The notes: generated by a model not told the origin, from the sequence alone. A DNA stretch of 64,000 nucleotides from Streptomyces griseochromogenes (GCF_001542625.1 NZ_CP016279.1:5022001-5086000); one strand, 5' to 3'; positions 44,180-53,792 are shown, numbered from the stretch's first letter. A program made the numbers and translations.

Positions 44180-44495
44180 GCTGTCCAGTGTGACCGTGTG
44201 CTGACCTGCGGGGGAGGCTTGTGGGGGCCCTGTCACGCCCCGGAACGGTGCTCCCCGGCACCCTGGTCCGCAGGACGGACTGCGAGTCTTCCGACTCGAC
44301 CGCACCGGGGAGTATCGCCGAACGGCGAGAGGGGCGGCAGGTGGTCGGTGTGTGTTCGCTGGCCTCTGAGGATCAGCTGTACCGCTGGTTGCGCGTTTGG
44401 CGAGGCTGGAGATCAAACCACCCCTACGTGGCGGGACGCATGAACCGCAACTACCCACTGACTACATGAACCAGACGTCCTCCAACAAATCACCG
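44180..44495. other. Intergenic region
   Basis: 316 bp between two minus-strand genes with no recognisable gene. A 15-codon plus-strand frame and a few hairpins are not convincing. Probably promoter for the HTH gene plus spacer. Confidence 0.5.
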
Positions 44496-45164
44496 CTAGC
44501 TCCTGCCGTCCGGTTCTTCGGACGGCGCCCCTTCGGCCGGCGGCCGGATCAGCGTCCCGATGCCGGCGCAGAGCAGGTCCAGGCTGCGGGTGAACCTTTC
44601 GTCCGGCCCGTGCGCGGCCGCGGCGGCCACCGTCCAGGGGAAGCTCCGGTGCAGGGCGGCGACGTCCTCGGCGGTGACCGGCACCGCGGGTGGATCGCTC
44701 TGTTCCTGGAGCACGTAGCCGGTGACGTGGCTGAGCACGGTGTCGGCGGCGGTTCCGCAGTGCTCCGGGGGCACGCCGGCCTCGGCGAGGGTGGCGAGCA
44801 GCCGTTCCATCAGCGAGAGCGCGCCGGGGCTGAGGGTCTTCGGGCTGCCTGCGAGCATGATCGCCCCGCCGGGGTGCTGCCGGATGCTCTGCCGCAGGGC
44901 GACGGCCTGCGCCGTGACCCGCGCCGGCCAGCCTGCCTGCGCGGGCAGTCCGGCCAGGGCGGCGGTGCCGGCCTCGTACGCCTGCCGGACCACCCGGTCG
45001 GCCATCAGCTGGAGCAGCGCGGCCTTGCTGGGCACGTGGTAGTAGAGGCTGCCGGCGTGCACGTCGAGCCGGTCCGCGACCTGGCGCACGGAGAAGCCGT
45101 GGTAGCCGGTCTGGGCGAACACTGCCATCCCCGCGTCGATGATCCGGTCTGCGGTCAGCTTCAC
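44496..45164 (-). CDS. TetR-family transcriptional regulator
   Basis: A 222-residue protein. The HTH: DRIIDAGMAVFAQTGYHGFSVRQVADRLDVHAGSLYYHVPSKAALLQLMADRVV. The C-terminal part is a TetR_C-like helical ligand domain. It is divergent from the rhomboid-like/serine hydrolase operon. A perfect 19-bp palindrome (45192-45210) between them is the probable operator. Likely a repressor of both directions. Confidence 0.94.
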   Translation of the reverse strand: MKLTADRIIDAGMAVFAQTGYHGFSVRQVADRLDVHAGSLYYHVPSKAALLQLMADRVVRQAYEAGTAALAGLPAQAGWPARVTAQAVALRQSIRQHPGGAIMLAGSPKTLSPGALSLMERLLATLAEAGVPPEHCGTAADTVLSHVTGYVLQEQSDPPAVPVTAEDVAALHRSFPWTVAAAAAHGPDERFTRSLDLLCAGIGTLIRPPAEGAPSEEPDGRS

Positions 45165-45191
45165 GGCCGTAGTCTAGCGACCGGCGCTAGC

Positions 45192-45210
45192 TTTCAAACA
45201 CTGTTTGAAA
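45192..45210. promoter_or_regulatory. Putative TetR operator: TTTCAAAC-ACT-GTTTGAAA
   Basis: A 19-bp perfect inverted repeat 28 bp upstream of the TetR gene start and 68 bp before the rhomboid-like gene. It is A/T-rich compared with its surroundings. Its length (8-bp arms) is that of TetR-type operators. Confidence 0.65.
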
Positions 45211-45277
45211 ATTCCTCGGGTGGCGCTAATGTCATGATCAGCAAAATCGCACGCGGCTCGGAGGGGGGGTGGTGACG

Positions 45278-46087
45278 ATGGACATCCTGCTGTTCAACGT
45301 GACCACGGCGGCACTGATGGTGCTGATGTTCAACGGCGGTCTGGCCCTGGTCGGCCAGAGCACACTGGGTCGGCGGCGGATCCCCTGGGCGGCCGTCGGC
45401 CTGACCGGGCTCGCGCTCGCCGGGGTGGCCCTCCAGCTCTGCTGGTCGGGGGCGATGGGCGCGCTCGACGCGGATCCGTCGAAGTCCGGCTGGTGGCGCG
45501 TGGTCACCTCGGTCTTCATGCAGAACGGCGGCTTCGGCGGGGCGGCCTGGAACATCGCCACTCTTGCCGCCGTCGCGGCCTTCGCCGAATGGTTCTGGGG
45601 TGCACCGCTGACGCTCGGCCTGTTCGCCGCAGGCATCCTGCTGCCGGAGCAGATCGACAAGCTGTGGGGCCAGACCTCCCACAGCACCGACCCCCGCAAC
45701 TTCGCCGGCAGCTCCGGCGCCACCTACTTCCTGGGCGCGACGCTGGCCGCGGCCCTGCTGCTGCGCGGCGGCGCCGACGAGAACTCCGGCAAGGCTGCCG
45801 GCCAGGGTGCCGAGCAGGGCCCCGACGACGAGGCCGCGAGCCGCGGCAAGGCCGTCCGCAAGAACCGGCTGCTCGCGCTCGGCGTGCCGGTGCTCGGGCT
45901 GGCGATGTGGTTCGCGCAGGAGAATGGGCACGGGCTGGTTTCCTGCTACGGCTTCGCTCTCGGGGCACTCGCCTGGGCCGCGTTCCGCACCGTCCTGCAC
46001 CCGGACCGCGACCTCCGGCAGCCGCCGCGCACGACGGTCGCCTCGCTGACCGGGCTCGTCGGCCGACGGACCCGCAGCGCCGGCTAG
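45278..46087 (+). CDS. Rhomboid-like multi-pass membrane protein
   Basis: A protein of about 269 residues with 6-7 hydrophobic helices. It contains FAGSSGATYFLGATLAAALLL (GxSG-like with possible active Ser at the beginning of a helix) and later NGHGLVSCYGFALGALAWAAF (possible active His). A charged linker (KAAGQGAEQGPDDEAASRGKAVRKNR) separates helices. The combination suggests a rhomboid-like fold, but catalytic function is not secure. ATG 45278 follows GGAGGGGGG; GTG codons at 45269 and 45272 are alternatives. It is followed 60 bp later by a serine hydrolase gene on the same strand. Confidence 0.7.
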   Translation: MDILLFNVTTAALMVLMFNGGLALVGQSTLGRRRIPWAAVGLTGLALAGVALQLCWSGAMGALDADPSKSGWWRVVTSVFMQNGGFGGAAWNIATLAAVAAFAEWFWGAPLTLGLFAAGILLPEQIDKLWGQTSHSTDPRNFAGSSGATYFLGATLAAALLLRGGADENSGKAAGQGAEQGPDDEAASRGKAVRKNRLLALGVPVLGLAMWFAQENGHGLVSCYGFALGALAWAAFRTVLHPDRDLRQPPRTTVASLTGLVGRRTRSAG

Positions 46088-46147
46088 CCGGCAGACCCCC
46101 GCCCCACCCCACCCGCGCAATTCCACCGTGACCACGAGGGAGGCAGC

Positions 46148-47665
46148 ATGTCGGAAAACCTGCGCCGGGAAGTGTCGAAGCTCGTCGACCAGGAGGTGGC
46201 CAAGATCCTGGAACAGACCGACCGCGACGTGGCCCGTACGGTCAACCGTGCGCTGGGCGTGAGCGACGGCGCCCCGGCGTTCGACACCGCCCGCTGGCAG
46301 GCCCGGCTCGGCGAGCTCCTCGCCGCCCACCACATCCCCGGCGCCGCCCTGGCCGTGCTCGCCGACGGCGAGATCCACGAACTGGCCGCCGGCGTCCTGC
46401 ACACCGGCACCGGCGTCACGGTGACCCCGGACTCCGTGTTCCAGATCGGCTCCGTCAGCAAGGGTTACACCGCCGCCATGGTGGTCCTGCTCGCCGACGC
46501 CGGGAAGCTGGACCTCGACGCGCCGGTCGCGGACGTCCTGCCGGACTTCGCGGTCGCCGACGCCAGGGCCACCCGGACGATCACGCCGCGTCAACTGCTC
46601 AACCACACCAGCGGCATCGAGGGCGACTACGTCAACGACACCGGCCGGGGCGACGACTGCCTGGCCCGCTACATCGAGGGCGCGCGGACCGTCGGCCTGA
46701 CCAACCCGCCCGGCGTCACCATGTCGTACTCCAGCACCGCCTACAACGTCCTCGGCCGGATCGTCGAGGTGGTCACCGGCCAGACCTGGGACGAGGCGCT
46801 CAAGGAGCTGCTCCTCACCCCGCTCGGGCTGGAGCACACCATGACCCTGCCCGAGGAGGTGCTGCGCTTCCGCGCCGCCATGGGGCACATGGGCGAGCCG
46901 GGCGAGCCCCCCGTCCCCACCCCGCTCTGGAACATGCTGCCGCGCTCGGCCGGCCCGTACGGCGGGATCAGCGCGACCGCCGCCGACGTGGCCCGGTTCG
47001 CCCGGGCCTTCGTGGACGGCGGCACCGCGCCGGACGGCACCCGGGTGCTGCCGGCCGCCGTGGTCGACGCGATGCTGACCCGCGAGGTCGAGATGCCCGA
47101 CCAGTGGTTCCTCGGCGCCCACTGGGGCCTGGGCTGGGGCCTGTTCGAATGGGACGGCGCGCGCGGCTTCGGCCACGACGGCAGCACCTTCGGCCAGCTC
47201 GCCTACCTGCGCGCCATCCCGGAGAAGGGCCTCGCCATCGCCCTGCTCACCAACGGCGGCGGCGCGGCGCCCAAGGTCTTCGAGACGCTCTGCCGCGAGC
47301 TCTGCGCCGAACTCGCCGGGGTCACCATGCCCGGGTTCGCGCCGGCCACCGAACCCCTGGCCGTGGAGACGGAGCCGTTCCTCGGCAGCTACAAGCGCGA
47401 GGGCTTCCTGATGACCATCGCCGACGGCGACGGCGACGGCGGCCCGGGCACGCTGCGGCTGAGGTACGAGGGCGCGGACGGCCTGGCGGGCACCTTCGAC
47501 CCGCTGGTCTGGCACCTGACCCCGGTCTCGCACACGCCGGCGAAGACGGTGTTCGCCGGCCGCCGCAACGAGAAGGACGCCTGGATACCCGTGGTCTTCT
47601 ACACCCTCCCCGACGGCAGCCGGTACGTCCACTTCGGCGTCCGGGCGACTGCCAAGTCCGCCTAG
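46148..47665 (+). CDS. Beta-lactamase-related serine hydrolase
   Basis: A 505-residue protein. After a helical N-terminal piece (RREVSKLVDQEVAKILEQ), the beta-lactamase/transpeptidase domain has VFQIGSVSKGYTAAMVVLLADAGKLDLDAPV (SxxK: Ser-Val-Ser-Lys), TPRQLLNHTSGIEG, VTMSYSSTAYNVLGRIVE (Tyr-x-x motif) and FGHDGSTFGQLAYL (HxG). It hydrolyses esters or amides, probably in the cytoplasm as no signal peptide is seen. A C-terminal lipocalin-like region follows. ATG 46148 has GAGGGAGG upstream. Confidence 0.93.
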   Translation: MSENLRREVSKLVDQEVAKILEQTDRDVARTVNRALGVSDGAPAFDTARWQARLGELLAAHHIPGAALAVLADGEIHELAAGVLHTGTGVTVTPDSVFQIGSVSKGYTAAMVVLLADAGKLDLDAPVADVLPDFAVADARATRTITPRQLLNHTSGIEGDYVNDTGRGDDCLARYIEGARTVGLTNPPGVTMSYSSTAYNVLGRIVEVVTGQTWDEALKELLLTPLGLEHTMTLPEEVLRFRAAMGHMGEPGEPPVPTPLWNMLPRSAGPYGGISATAADVARFARAFVDGGTAPDGTRVLPAAVVDAMLTREVEMPDQWFLGAHWGLGWGLFEWDGARGFGHDGSTFGQLAYLRAIPEKGLAIALLTNGGGAAPKVFETLCRELCAELAGVTMPGFAPATEPLAVETEPFLGSYKREGFLMTIADGDGDGGPGTLRLRYEGADGLAGTFDPLVWHLTPVSHTPAKTVFAGRRNEKDAWIPVVFYTLPDGSRYVHFGVRATAKSA

Positions 47666-47731
47666 CCAGCCCGTGCGTCGGCGGGGCTGACCGACGGGAC
47701 GATCCGGGGCGACGCCGGTCATCTGGAAAGG

Positions 47732-48635
47732 ATGCGGGACTGGTTCGGCCGCCCGTTGTGGGAGATGGAGCCGCCGGACGCTGACGCGTACTTCGGCAAG
47801 GTCATCCGTGACGCGACTCCCTCACTCCGGGCTGGCCGAGCAGGAGCCATCAGCGTGCTCTTCGATTTTCTGGACCTACGGCACCGGGCCGAGCTCAGCC
47901 AGCTGACTGGTCGACAGGTGGAATGCCCGCTCGATGAGATGAACCGCCCGCGCGCGACCATCACGCCGCAGCTGCGCATCCCGCCGAACGGTGACGAGGT
48001 CGAGCAGCTCTTCGCGGGGTGGCGTGAAGACCTGGCGAGCTGCCGCAAGTCCGCTCCGGCCGCGCGGAACCATGCCGTCGCACGCCTGTCTGCCGATGTC
48101 GGCCTTCGGATCAACGAGGCCCGGATACTCGACCTGGACGACGTCCGCTGGGACCTGGGCAGGTTCGGAAAGCAGAACGTGCGCTTCGGCAAGGGCTCGC
48201 GGCGCTCCGGTCCCCGCCAGCGGATGGTGCAGCTGATCAACGGCGCGGACCGCAGCCTGCACCGGTAAGTCGAAGACGTCTGGGGGCACTTCGGCGCCGA
48301 CCACACCCTTCCCGGAGCGGCGCTGTTCCCCTCCGAACGGCGCACGGTCTCCGGCCGGGCCGGTGCCGACGGTGTTCCGCACCTCGCTGGCCCAGGCCAC
48401 CACCCGTCACCTCCCTGCCTGGGCCGGGAAGCTCACCCCACACGTCCTGCGGCACTTCTGTGCCTCCCAGCTCTACCTGACCGGGATGGATTTGGTCGCT
48501 GTCCAGAAGCTGTTGGGCCATAGCTGGATCGCGACGACGATGCGCTACATCCATGTGCACCACACGCACATCGAAGACGCCTGGACGGCCGCCCACCAGC
48601 GCGCCGAAGACCGCTGGAAGGGACTGACCCGATGA
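47732..48635 (+). pseudogene. Tyrosine recombinase with nonsense and frameshift mutations
   Basis: N-terminal part (WFGRPLWEMEPPDADAYFGKVI), then catalytic residues: SADVGLRINEARILDLDDVRWDLGRFGK (the R of the Arg box), and, after an in-frame TAA at 48266, LTPHVLRHFCASQLYLTG (HxLRH) and LLGHSWIATTMRYIHVHH (Tyr). A frameshift near 48360 switches to the frame of the second half. All RHRY residues are still encoded, but the reading frame is cut by a stop and an indel. The enzyme would catalyse site-specific integration/excision. Confidence 0.85.
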
Positions 48636-48964
48636 AGTGGAACCTGAGACTGGCCGCGGCTCATCGGGAGATCTGAAAGGCGACCGAGTTGCAGAGGCTC
48701 CTCGCGGAGCACGGTCTTGTGATCAGTGCCGGGAAAATGTCCGGTCCGTGGTCGAGCACCCCAGCCAGCATCAAGCTCTCCGACCTCGAAGTGATCTGTG
48801 TAGCTCCGGGCTGCGGGATCACCGAGATCATGGCGCCCGAGCCGGAAAACGTCACCCGCACCACGAGCGAACAATCGCCCACGGCCGAGGCGGTCGGACA
48901 GGTTGGGCCCGCGTCGGCGGTAGTGCCACGCTCACGCGGCGGCCGATCGCTGCCGCCGCGATGA
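48632..48964 (+). pseudogene. XRE-type helix-turn-helix regulator with in-frame TGA
   Basis: MKWNLRLAAAHREI-TGA-KATELQRLLAEHGLVISAGKMSGPWSSTPASIKLSDLEVICVAPGCGITEIMAPEPE. The TGA at 48674 replaces a codon expected to encode Trp. The rest is a clean XRE-type HTH with the family's continuation. Its start overlaps the recombinase end, so they formed an operon. Confidence 0.8.
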
Positions 48965-50232
48965 CCTGCCCGGTCCGCTCGGCGCCGTTGCCGGTCCGCA
49001 CCGGGCTGGGGCGTCGGCGCGTCTACTGCTCCAACGCGTGTAAAAGCCGGGCCTATCGGCGCGGTCACGCCGGCCGATCCCAGGCGGCGTTGAAGCGGCC
49101 CGAGCCGACAGGGGAGGGCATGTTGGGCGTAGCCCGGAAGTACGCCGTCGGGCTGGGCGAGGAACGCGGCGACCGTTTACGTGCATCGCGATGTCCACCA
49201 AGCCCTGGGCCGGCTGCTGACCGGACTGCCGGACGGCGATCGCGTCAGCCACGTCGAACTGCGGCATCGGCTGTCCGGGACCGGCCTGCCGATGCGACAC
49301 ACCGCCGAGGTCCCCGCCGCTCTTCTGCACGACGACCGGGCACCAGCCGCCAGGGACAGGATCGAGCGGCGCACCGCCGAGCTGCCCGACGGCTTCGTCT
49401 CGGATGTCCGCGGCTGGCTCCTCTGGCTGCTGGACGGCGACGCCCGCACCCGCCCCGGGCCCTGGGCACCCTGCACTCCTACTTCGGCGCCGTCCGGCCG
49501 ATCGTGGAGCGATGGGCCGAGCACTGGTCCCAGCTGCGGGAGATCACCCACGAGGACGTCACCGATGCGGTCACGGGTCTCCGCGGCAGCCAGTACACCT
49601 CCGTCCTCACGGCCCTGCGGTCCCTCTTCCTCTACGGCAAGAAGTACAAGCGCGTCTTCACCAACCCCATGCGGGGCATCCGCGTCGGCCGCCGTCCACC
49701 AGGGCCCGTCATGCCGATGTCCGAGGACGAGATCGCCCACGTCCAGACCACCGTCCAGACGCCAGCCGCCCGACTGGCCGTCGCCCTGGCAGCCGTGCAC
49801 GCCGTCCGGGGCGAAGTGATTCGAGCCTTGCAGCTGGACGACCTGGACTTCCAGCAGAACCGCATCACCCTCGACGGCAACACTCAGCCGATGGGTTCCC
49901 TCACCCGCGCGGCCCTCCGAGCCTGGCTCGGCGAACGGCACACCCGCTGGCCCGAGCCCTCAACCGCCATGTTCCGGTATCCCGGCAGACCGCGCTCAGC
50001 ACCGACCCGGTCAGCGCGCACTTCCTCAGACACCAGCTCACGAAGCACGGCGTCAGCCTGGACCGCGTCCGCGCCGACCGCGTCCTGGGCGAAGCCCTCG
50101 CCACCGGAGCTGACCCCCCTGCACCTGGCCGCGATCGTCGACATCTCCGAGACGACCGCCGTGAGGTACGCGACCCTCGCCCACCAGCTCCTCAAGGAAG
50201 ATGCGCTCGGGAACGAGCAGCACCCGGCCTGA
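48961..50232 (+). pseudogene. Large integrase-like protein, multiply frameshifted
   Basis: Begins TCPVRSAPLPVRTGLGRRRVYCSNACKSRAYRR (zinc finger-like), then in other frames HQALGRLLTGLPDGDRVSHVELRHRL and GTLHSYFGAVRPIVERWAEHWSQLREITHEDVTDAVTGLRGSQYTSVLTALRSLFLYGKKYKRVFTNPMRGI, a SAM-like/core-binding phage integrase N-terminal domain. It then encodes VSAHFLRHQLTKHGVSLDRVRADRVLGEAL and LTPLHLAAIVDISETTAVRYATLAHQLL. Three or more frameshifts. The third member of the recombinase/XRE/integrase trio. Confidence 0.8.
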
Positions 50233-50247
50233 CCCAAAATGATTCAG

Positions 50248-50269
50248 ACGTTCCTGAATTCAGGAATGT
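50248..50269. promoter_or_regulatory. ArsR/CmtR-type operator palindrome
   Basis: Perfect core TTCCTGAATTCAGGAA (50251-50266) extended to 20/22 positions (ACGTTCC...GGAATGT). It lies immediately before the ArsR start, so it would overlap the transcription start. Typical of a metal-sensing ArsR repressor. Confidence 0.65.
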
Positions 50270-50284
50270 ATGTACTGTCGAGGG

Positions 50285-50620
50285 GTGCGGACCGTTGCCT
50301 CCGACATCGACGTGCTGGCCCGCTTCGGCCGCGCGCTCGCCGACCCGATCCGCTGCCGTCTATTGCTCGCCCTGCGCGACGCCCCCGCCTACCCCTCCGA
50401 CCTCGCCGACTCCCTCGGCATCTCCCGCACCCGGCTGTCGAACCACCTGGCCTGTCTGCGCGACTGCGGCCTCGTCGTCACCGTCCCCGACGGACGGCGG
50501 ACCCGCTACGAACTGGCTGACGAACGCCTAGGCCATGCGCTGGACGATCTGCGCACGGCCGTGGTCGCCGTTGAGAGCGACCGGACCTGCACGGACGCCG
50601 AGGAGAAAGGCTGGTGCTGA
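50285..50620 (+). CDS. ArsR-family metal-sensing repressor (CmtR-like)
   Basis: A protein of about 111 residues from GTG 50285 (an ATG at 50270 is in frame). Winged helix: RFGRALADPIRCRLLLALRDAPAYPSDLADSLGISRTRLSNHLACLRDCGLVVTVPDGRRTRYELADERLGHALDDL. The C-terminus has RTCTDAEEKGWC, with Cys residues for a Cd/Pb-type site together with DCG. The operator overlaps the start. It overlaps the CDF transporter ATG. Confidence 0.92.
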   Translation: MRTVASDIDVLARFGRALADPIRCRLLLALRDAPAYPSDLADSLGISRTRLSNHLACLRDCGLVVTVPDGRRTRYELADERLGHALDDLRTAVVAVESDRTCTDAEEKGWC

Positions 50621-51344
50621 TGGCCGCAGACATATCCACATCCCTCGGGCCCTCCCCGGCCCGCTGCGACGCCCTCACCCGCCGGATACGGTTCCTGGTG
50701 GCCGCGACCATCACCTACAACGTGATCGAGGCCGTCGTCGCGATCACCGCAGGCACCCTCGCTCCTCCACCGCCCTGATCGGCTTCGGCCTCGACTCGAT
50801 CATCGAAGTGTCTTCCGCCGCCGCCGCCGTCGCCTGGCAGTTCTCAGCCCGCGACCACGCCGTCCGCGAGGCCCGGGAGAAGACGGCCCTGCGGATCATC
50901 GCCGTCTCCTTCTTCGCGCTCGCCGCATACGTCACCGTCGACGCCCTACGAGCCCTGGCGGGCACCGGCGAGGCCCAACGCTCCGTTCCCGGCATCGTCA
51001 TCGCCGCCCTCTCCCTCGCTGTGATGCCGTTCCTGTCCGCCGCTCAGCGTCGCGCCGGCCGGGAACTCGGCTCAGCCTCAGCCGTGGCGGACTCCAAGCA
51101 GACCCTGCTGTGCACGTACCTCTCCGCCGTGCTCCTGGTGGGTCTGGTCCTCAACGCCACCCTTGGCTGGTCCTGGGCCGACCCCATCGCGGCCCTGACC
51201 ATCGCCGCCATCGCGGTCAAGGAAGGACGCGACGCCTGGCAGGGCAAGGTCTGCTGCGCAGTACCCGCAGCCGCAGCAGTGCCGGACGCCGACGCTGAAG
51301 CGGACACCTGTGGCTGCCACTCCGGATGCGAGTGCTGCAACTGA
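50620..51344 (+). pseudogene. Cation diffusion facilitator (CDF) transporter, frameshifted
   Basis: ATG 50620 overlaps the ArsR stop. TM1: IRFLVAATITYNVIEAVVAITAGTL. The frame then changes around 50757-50766 (ACCCTCGCTCC, one base missing compared with ALASSTALI) into SSTALIGFGLDSIIEVSSAAAAVAW (D-x-x-x-E metal site). TM and C-terminal domains follow, and finally CGCHSGCECCN, a Cys/His-rich metal-binding tail. A working gene would export Zn/Cd/Co. The indel could be a sequencing error because the rest is intact. Confidence 0.9.
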
Positions 51345-52254
51345 CCTCCACCAGACAGCAGAAGGCCGGGCAGACGCTGGGTCTTCTGCCGTTCGAGTGT
51401 CGGGCGCAGAGTAGATGTCATTGAGCCGCAGGGTTTTGTCAGTGCGCAGTGTCCTCGGCGCGGGATTGCGTCGGCGAAGCTGATTCCGATCCTCGGTGCT
51501 TAGGACGGTGCCAATCGCTCGCCTGTGGAGTCTCGGGTGCTCTCGATGGTCGGGTTGGCGCCCCAGTGCCCGGCCCGGCCGGGGGCCGACACTGCCAGGG
51601 ACGCCGCCTTCGCCCGTTGTTGGCTACGTCGTGGCTGAGATCGGGGGGTGATCACTCGGGTGAGTGATGGGGAATGAGCCGTGACTCTGGTGCAGGTGCC
51701 GGGAGTCCGCTGCCGCAGGATGGGCTGGCTGCGAGGGAAAAGGCGTCAGACAGGTGTAATGCGGGACGGGGGGTGACGCCTAGCGGCCGCTGGGCGAGCC
51801 CCGGCTTTTGCGCTGGACGGAAGCGGGTGCGTTTCTTCTTGAGGGACCCGATGACCTGTGCATCTACAAGAATGTGCAGCTCGCCGACCCACGAGGCAGC
51901 CTGCGCTGCCGCGCGGACGCTCTGGGCCTCGGCGGTCGTCGAGCAGGTCAAACGGCTGCGTCCCGCCAAAGGAAACACACCCGCCAAAGGAAACACACCC
52001 GACGGAAGCGATGAGGCGATCTTTTCGCCGCCCTGGTGTGTTTCCGGCCGTCGCGTGGTGTTCGAGTGAGGTCGGACGCGGCTGCGGACAGGTTTTTCCT
52101 GCGGGCGCCCGTTGCCCGTCCGCCGCGCGGTCGCGGCGGCCCTTCACAGAGTGGGCGGCTGCGCAGGCTGCCGCGCCGGGGTGGCCTTTCCGGCGGTCGT
52201 GGCGCGCGTCCAGGCCCATCGTTTGTGTTCGTCGACTCCGCGAGAGGATCCCCG
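51345..52254. other. Gene-poor region with an 18-bp direct duplication
   Basis: No convincing gene on either strand. At 51962-51997 the 18-mer CCCGCCAAAGGAAACACA occurs twice in tandem. Frames around it (e.g. WASAVVEQVKRLRPAKGN) hint at a transposase remnant but I cannot confirm it. Confidence 0.5.
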
Positions 52255-52731
52255 ATGTCGGTCCGAAAGTCGTCTCTTCCCATGCTCTTGGGCACTTCGT
52301 TGCTGGTCGCCGTTGCGCTATCGGCGTCGGCCACTACGGCCAGCGCGGCCCCGGTACCGGGGCCGGAGAAAGCCTGCTCCATCGAGGACTTCCGCACGGA
52401 TGACGGTTGGAAGCAGATGAGCTCAAAGGTTGAGCTGTGCGCGTCCACTGACGGTAAGACGTTGAACTATGGGCTGGCATCGGCGAGGTGCTTCATCTCA
52501 AACCCGATCTCTCCGTGGAGCGAGCTCCCCGAGTGCAGTGTGATGTGGTCGCACCTACTCAGCGTGTCCAAGAACGGCGCCCCGTTGGATGTAAAAGAGC
52601 TGCGCTACGCGGGGCCTGGCACCTACCGCTTCACTCTGCGCCTGCACGTCGAAGGCCACTCGTCGAACGGTGACGTCGACACCTGGGTCGATGGTGAGCC
52701 TACGTACAAGCTGAACCTCACCACGCCGTAG
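52255..52731 (+). CDS. Small secreted protein of unknown function
   Basis: A 158-residue protein, ATG 52255, with GAGAGGAT upstream. Signal peptide: MSVRKSSLPMLLGTSLLVAVALSASATTASA. The mature part has four cysteines (ACSIED, LCASTDG, RCFISN, ECSVMW) and a beta-rich character (YRFTLRLHVEGHSSNGDVDTWVDG). It is similar in style to the small secreted proteins at 9373 and 12447. Function unknown. Confidence 0.82.
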   Translation: MSVRKSSLPMLLGTSLLVAVALSASATTASAAPVPGPEKACSIEDFRTDDGWKQMSSKVELCASTDGKTLNYGLASARCFISNPISPWSELPECSVMWSHLLSVSKNGAPLDVKELRYAGPGTYRFTLRLHVEGHSSNGDVDTWVDGEPTYKLNLTTP

Positions 52732-52929
52732 GAAACGACGAGCCCGTCCTGTCGGGGACGTACCCACAACGGATGCGGGAGCGGCTAGAGGTAACGTCCT
52801 CCGGAGCTGATCGGCCTCCTCGGAGTAGCCCATCGCTGGGCGATGCAGACAGGCACGACACAGCGATGGGCGTGCAGCTGTGCGACCGAACCGGTCCCGA
52901 CACGACGGCCGGTGTACGGACCAATGCCT

Positions 52930-53467
52930 CCATGCCCCCAGCACAGCCCGCCCGAGCAACTTCTCTTGCCGTTTCCCGCGAAAACACCGCAGATGAAAGC
53001 GCCGACCGCGACGCCCTCACAGCCGACCACCTCGCGCCCGCCCTGTCCTGGTCCGCACCCCGGCTCGATGCCGCACTCGACCACGCCCGCACCCACCCCG
53101 ACGTCGCCGGCGCACTCGTCCTGCGCCGTGTCCCGCCCGATGGATACACCGCCACACCCCGGCTCGACGTCCTCCGCCCAGACCAGGACGACGCCATCGT
53201 CGGCCGCAAGAACCCCCGCCCTTCCGTACGCGGTTGCATCCAGCCCATTGAGGCCGAGGTCCTACTCCGCGTCTGAGCCGACCGCGGTATTAACACCGGC
53301 GACGCGCCCAGCGGCAGGCTCTCGAAGACCTCGCCGCCGCCGACATGGTCACCCCCGGCGACACCGTCGATCAGCTCCACGACAACGTCGTGTACAGCCT
53401 GCGGATGCTCTCCGAGCCGCCACCGGAAGGCACCGATAGCCCTTCCGCGCTACCGCGTCCGTACTGA
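52930..53467 (+). pseudogene. Degraded hypothetical protein
   Basis: A coding-like stretch reads SRENTADESADRDALTADHLAPALSWSAPRLDAALDHARTHPDVAGALVLRRVPPDGYTATPRLDVL, then loses frame. The end QLHDNVVYSLRMLSEPPPEGT-...-PRPY-stop lies in another frame. This looks like one protein of a Streptomyces hypothetical family (DNA-binding-like, with LxxHHLAxAL start) broken by frameshifts. Confidence 0.5.
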
Positions 53468-53792
53468 CACGGACTCTGCGTCGCTACTGACGAAACTCTG
53501 CGCATCCCGCTGACACCAACCCTGCGTCCGACATCGAGCCCCTGCGGGGCCCCGGACAACACGGACCGACCGTCAGACAGCCGACGCAACGTCACCAGAC
53601 GAACCCAAGCTCCGAGCACCGTGCAACCACCGGTACGAGCCCGCATTCCAGGCTCACCGCCAGGCCGCGCCACCGCGCCGGGCGAGGGCGGAACGCGCAG
53701 CACGGGAGGCCGGGACAGCGGCCGTTGTTCCGCATCCTGCACCTCTGCGCACGACGGCCTGATCACGGTGATGGTCTGTGAGACCAACCCCG
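53468..53792. repeat. Region with three 23-bp-period degenerate repeats (53464-53527)
   Basis: CTGAC starts at 53464, 53487 and 53510 (exact 23-bp period), each followed by a variable 5-6 bases and CYCTGCG. The sites resemble arrays of transposase-binding sites in transposon ends. The rest of the 325-bp gap to the IS630 relic is featureless. Confidence 0.45.

Noticed and set aside
45516..46112. Arg/Ala-rich minus-strand frame opposite the rhomboid-like gene
   Set aside because: Pure antisense of a membrane protein gene with high GC; no start signal.
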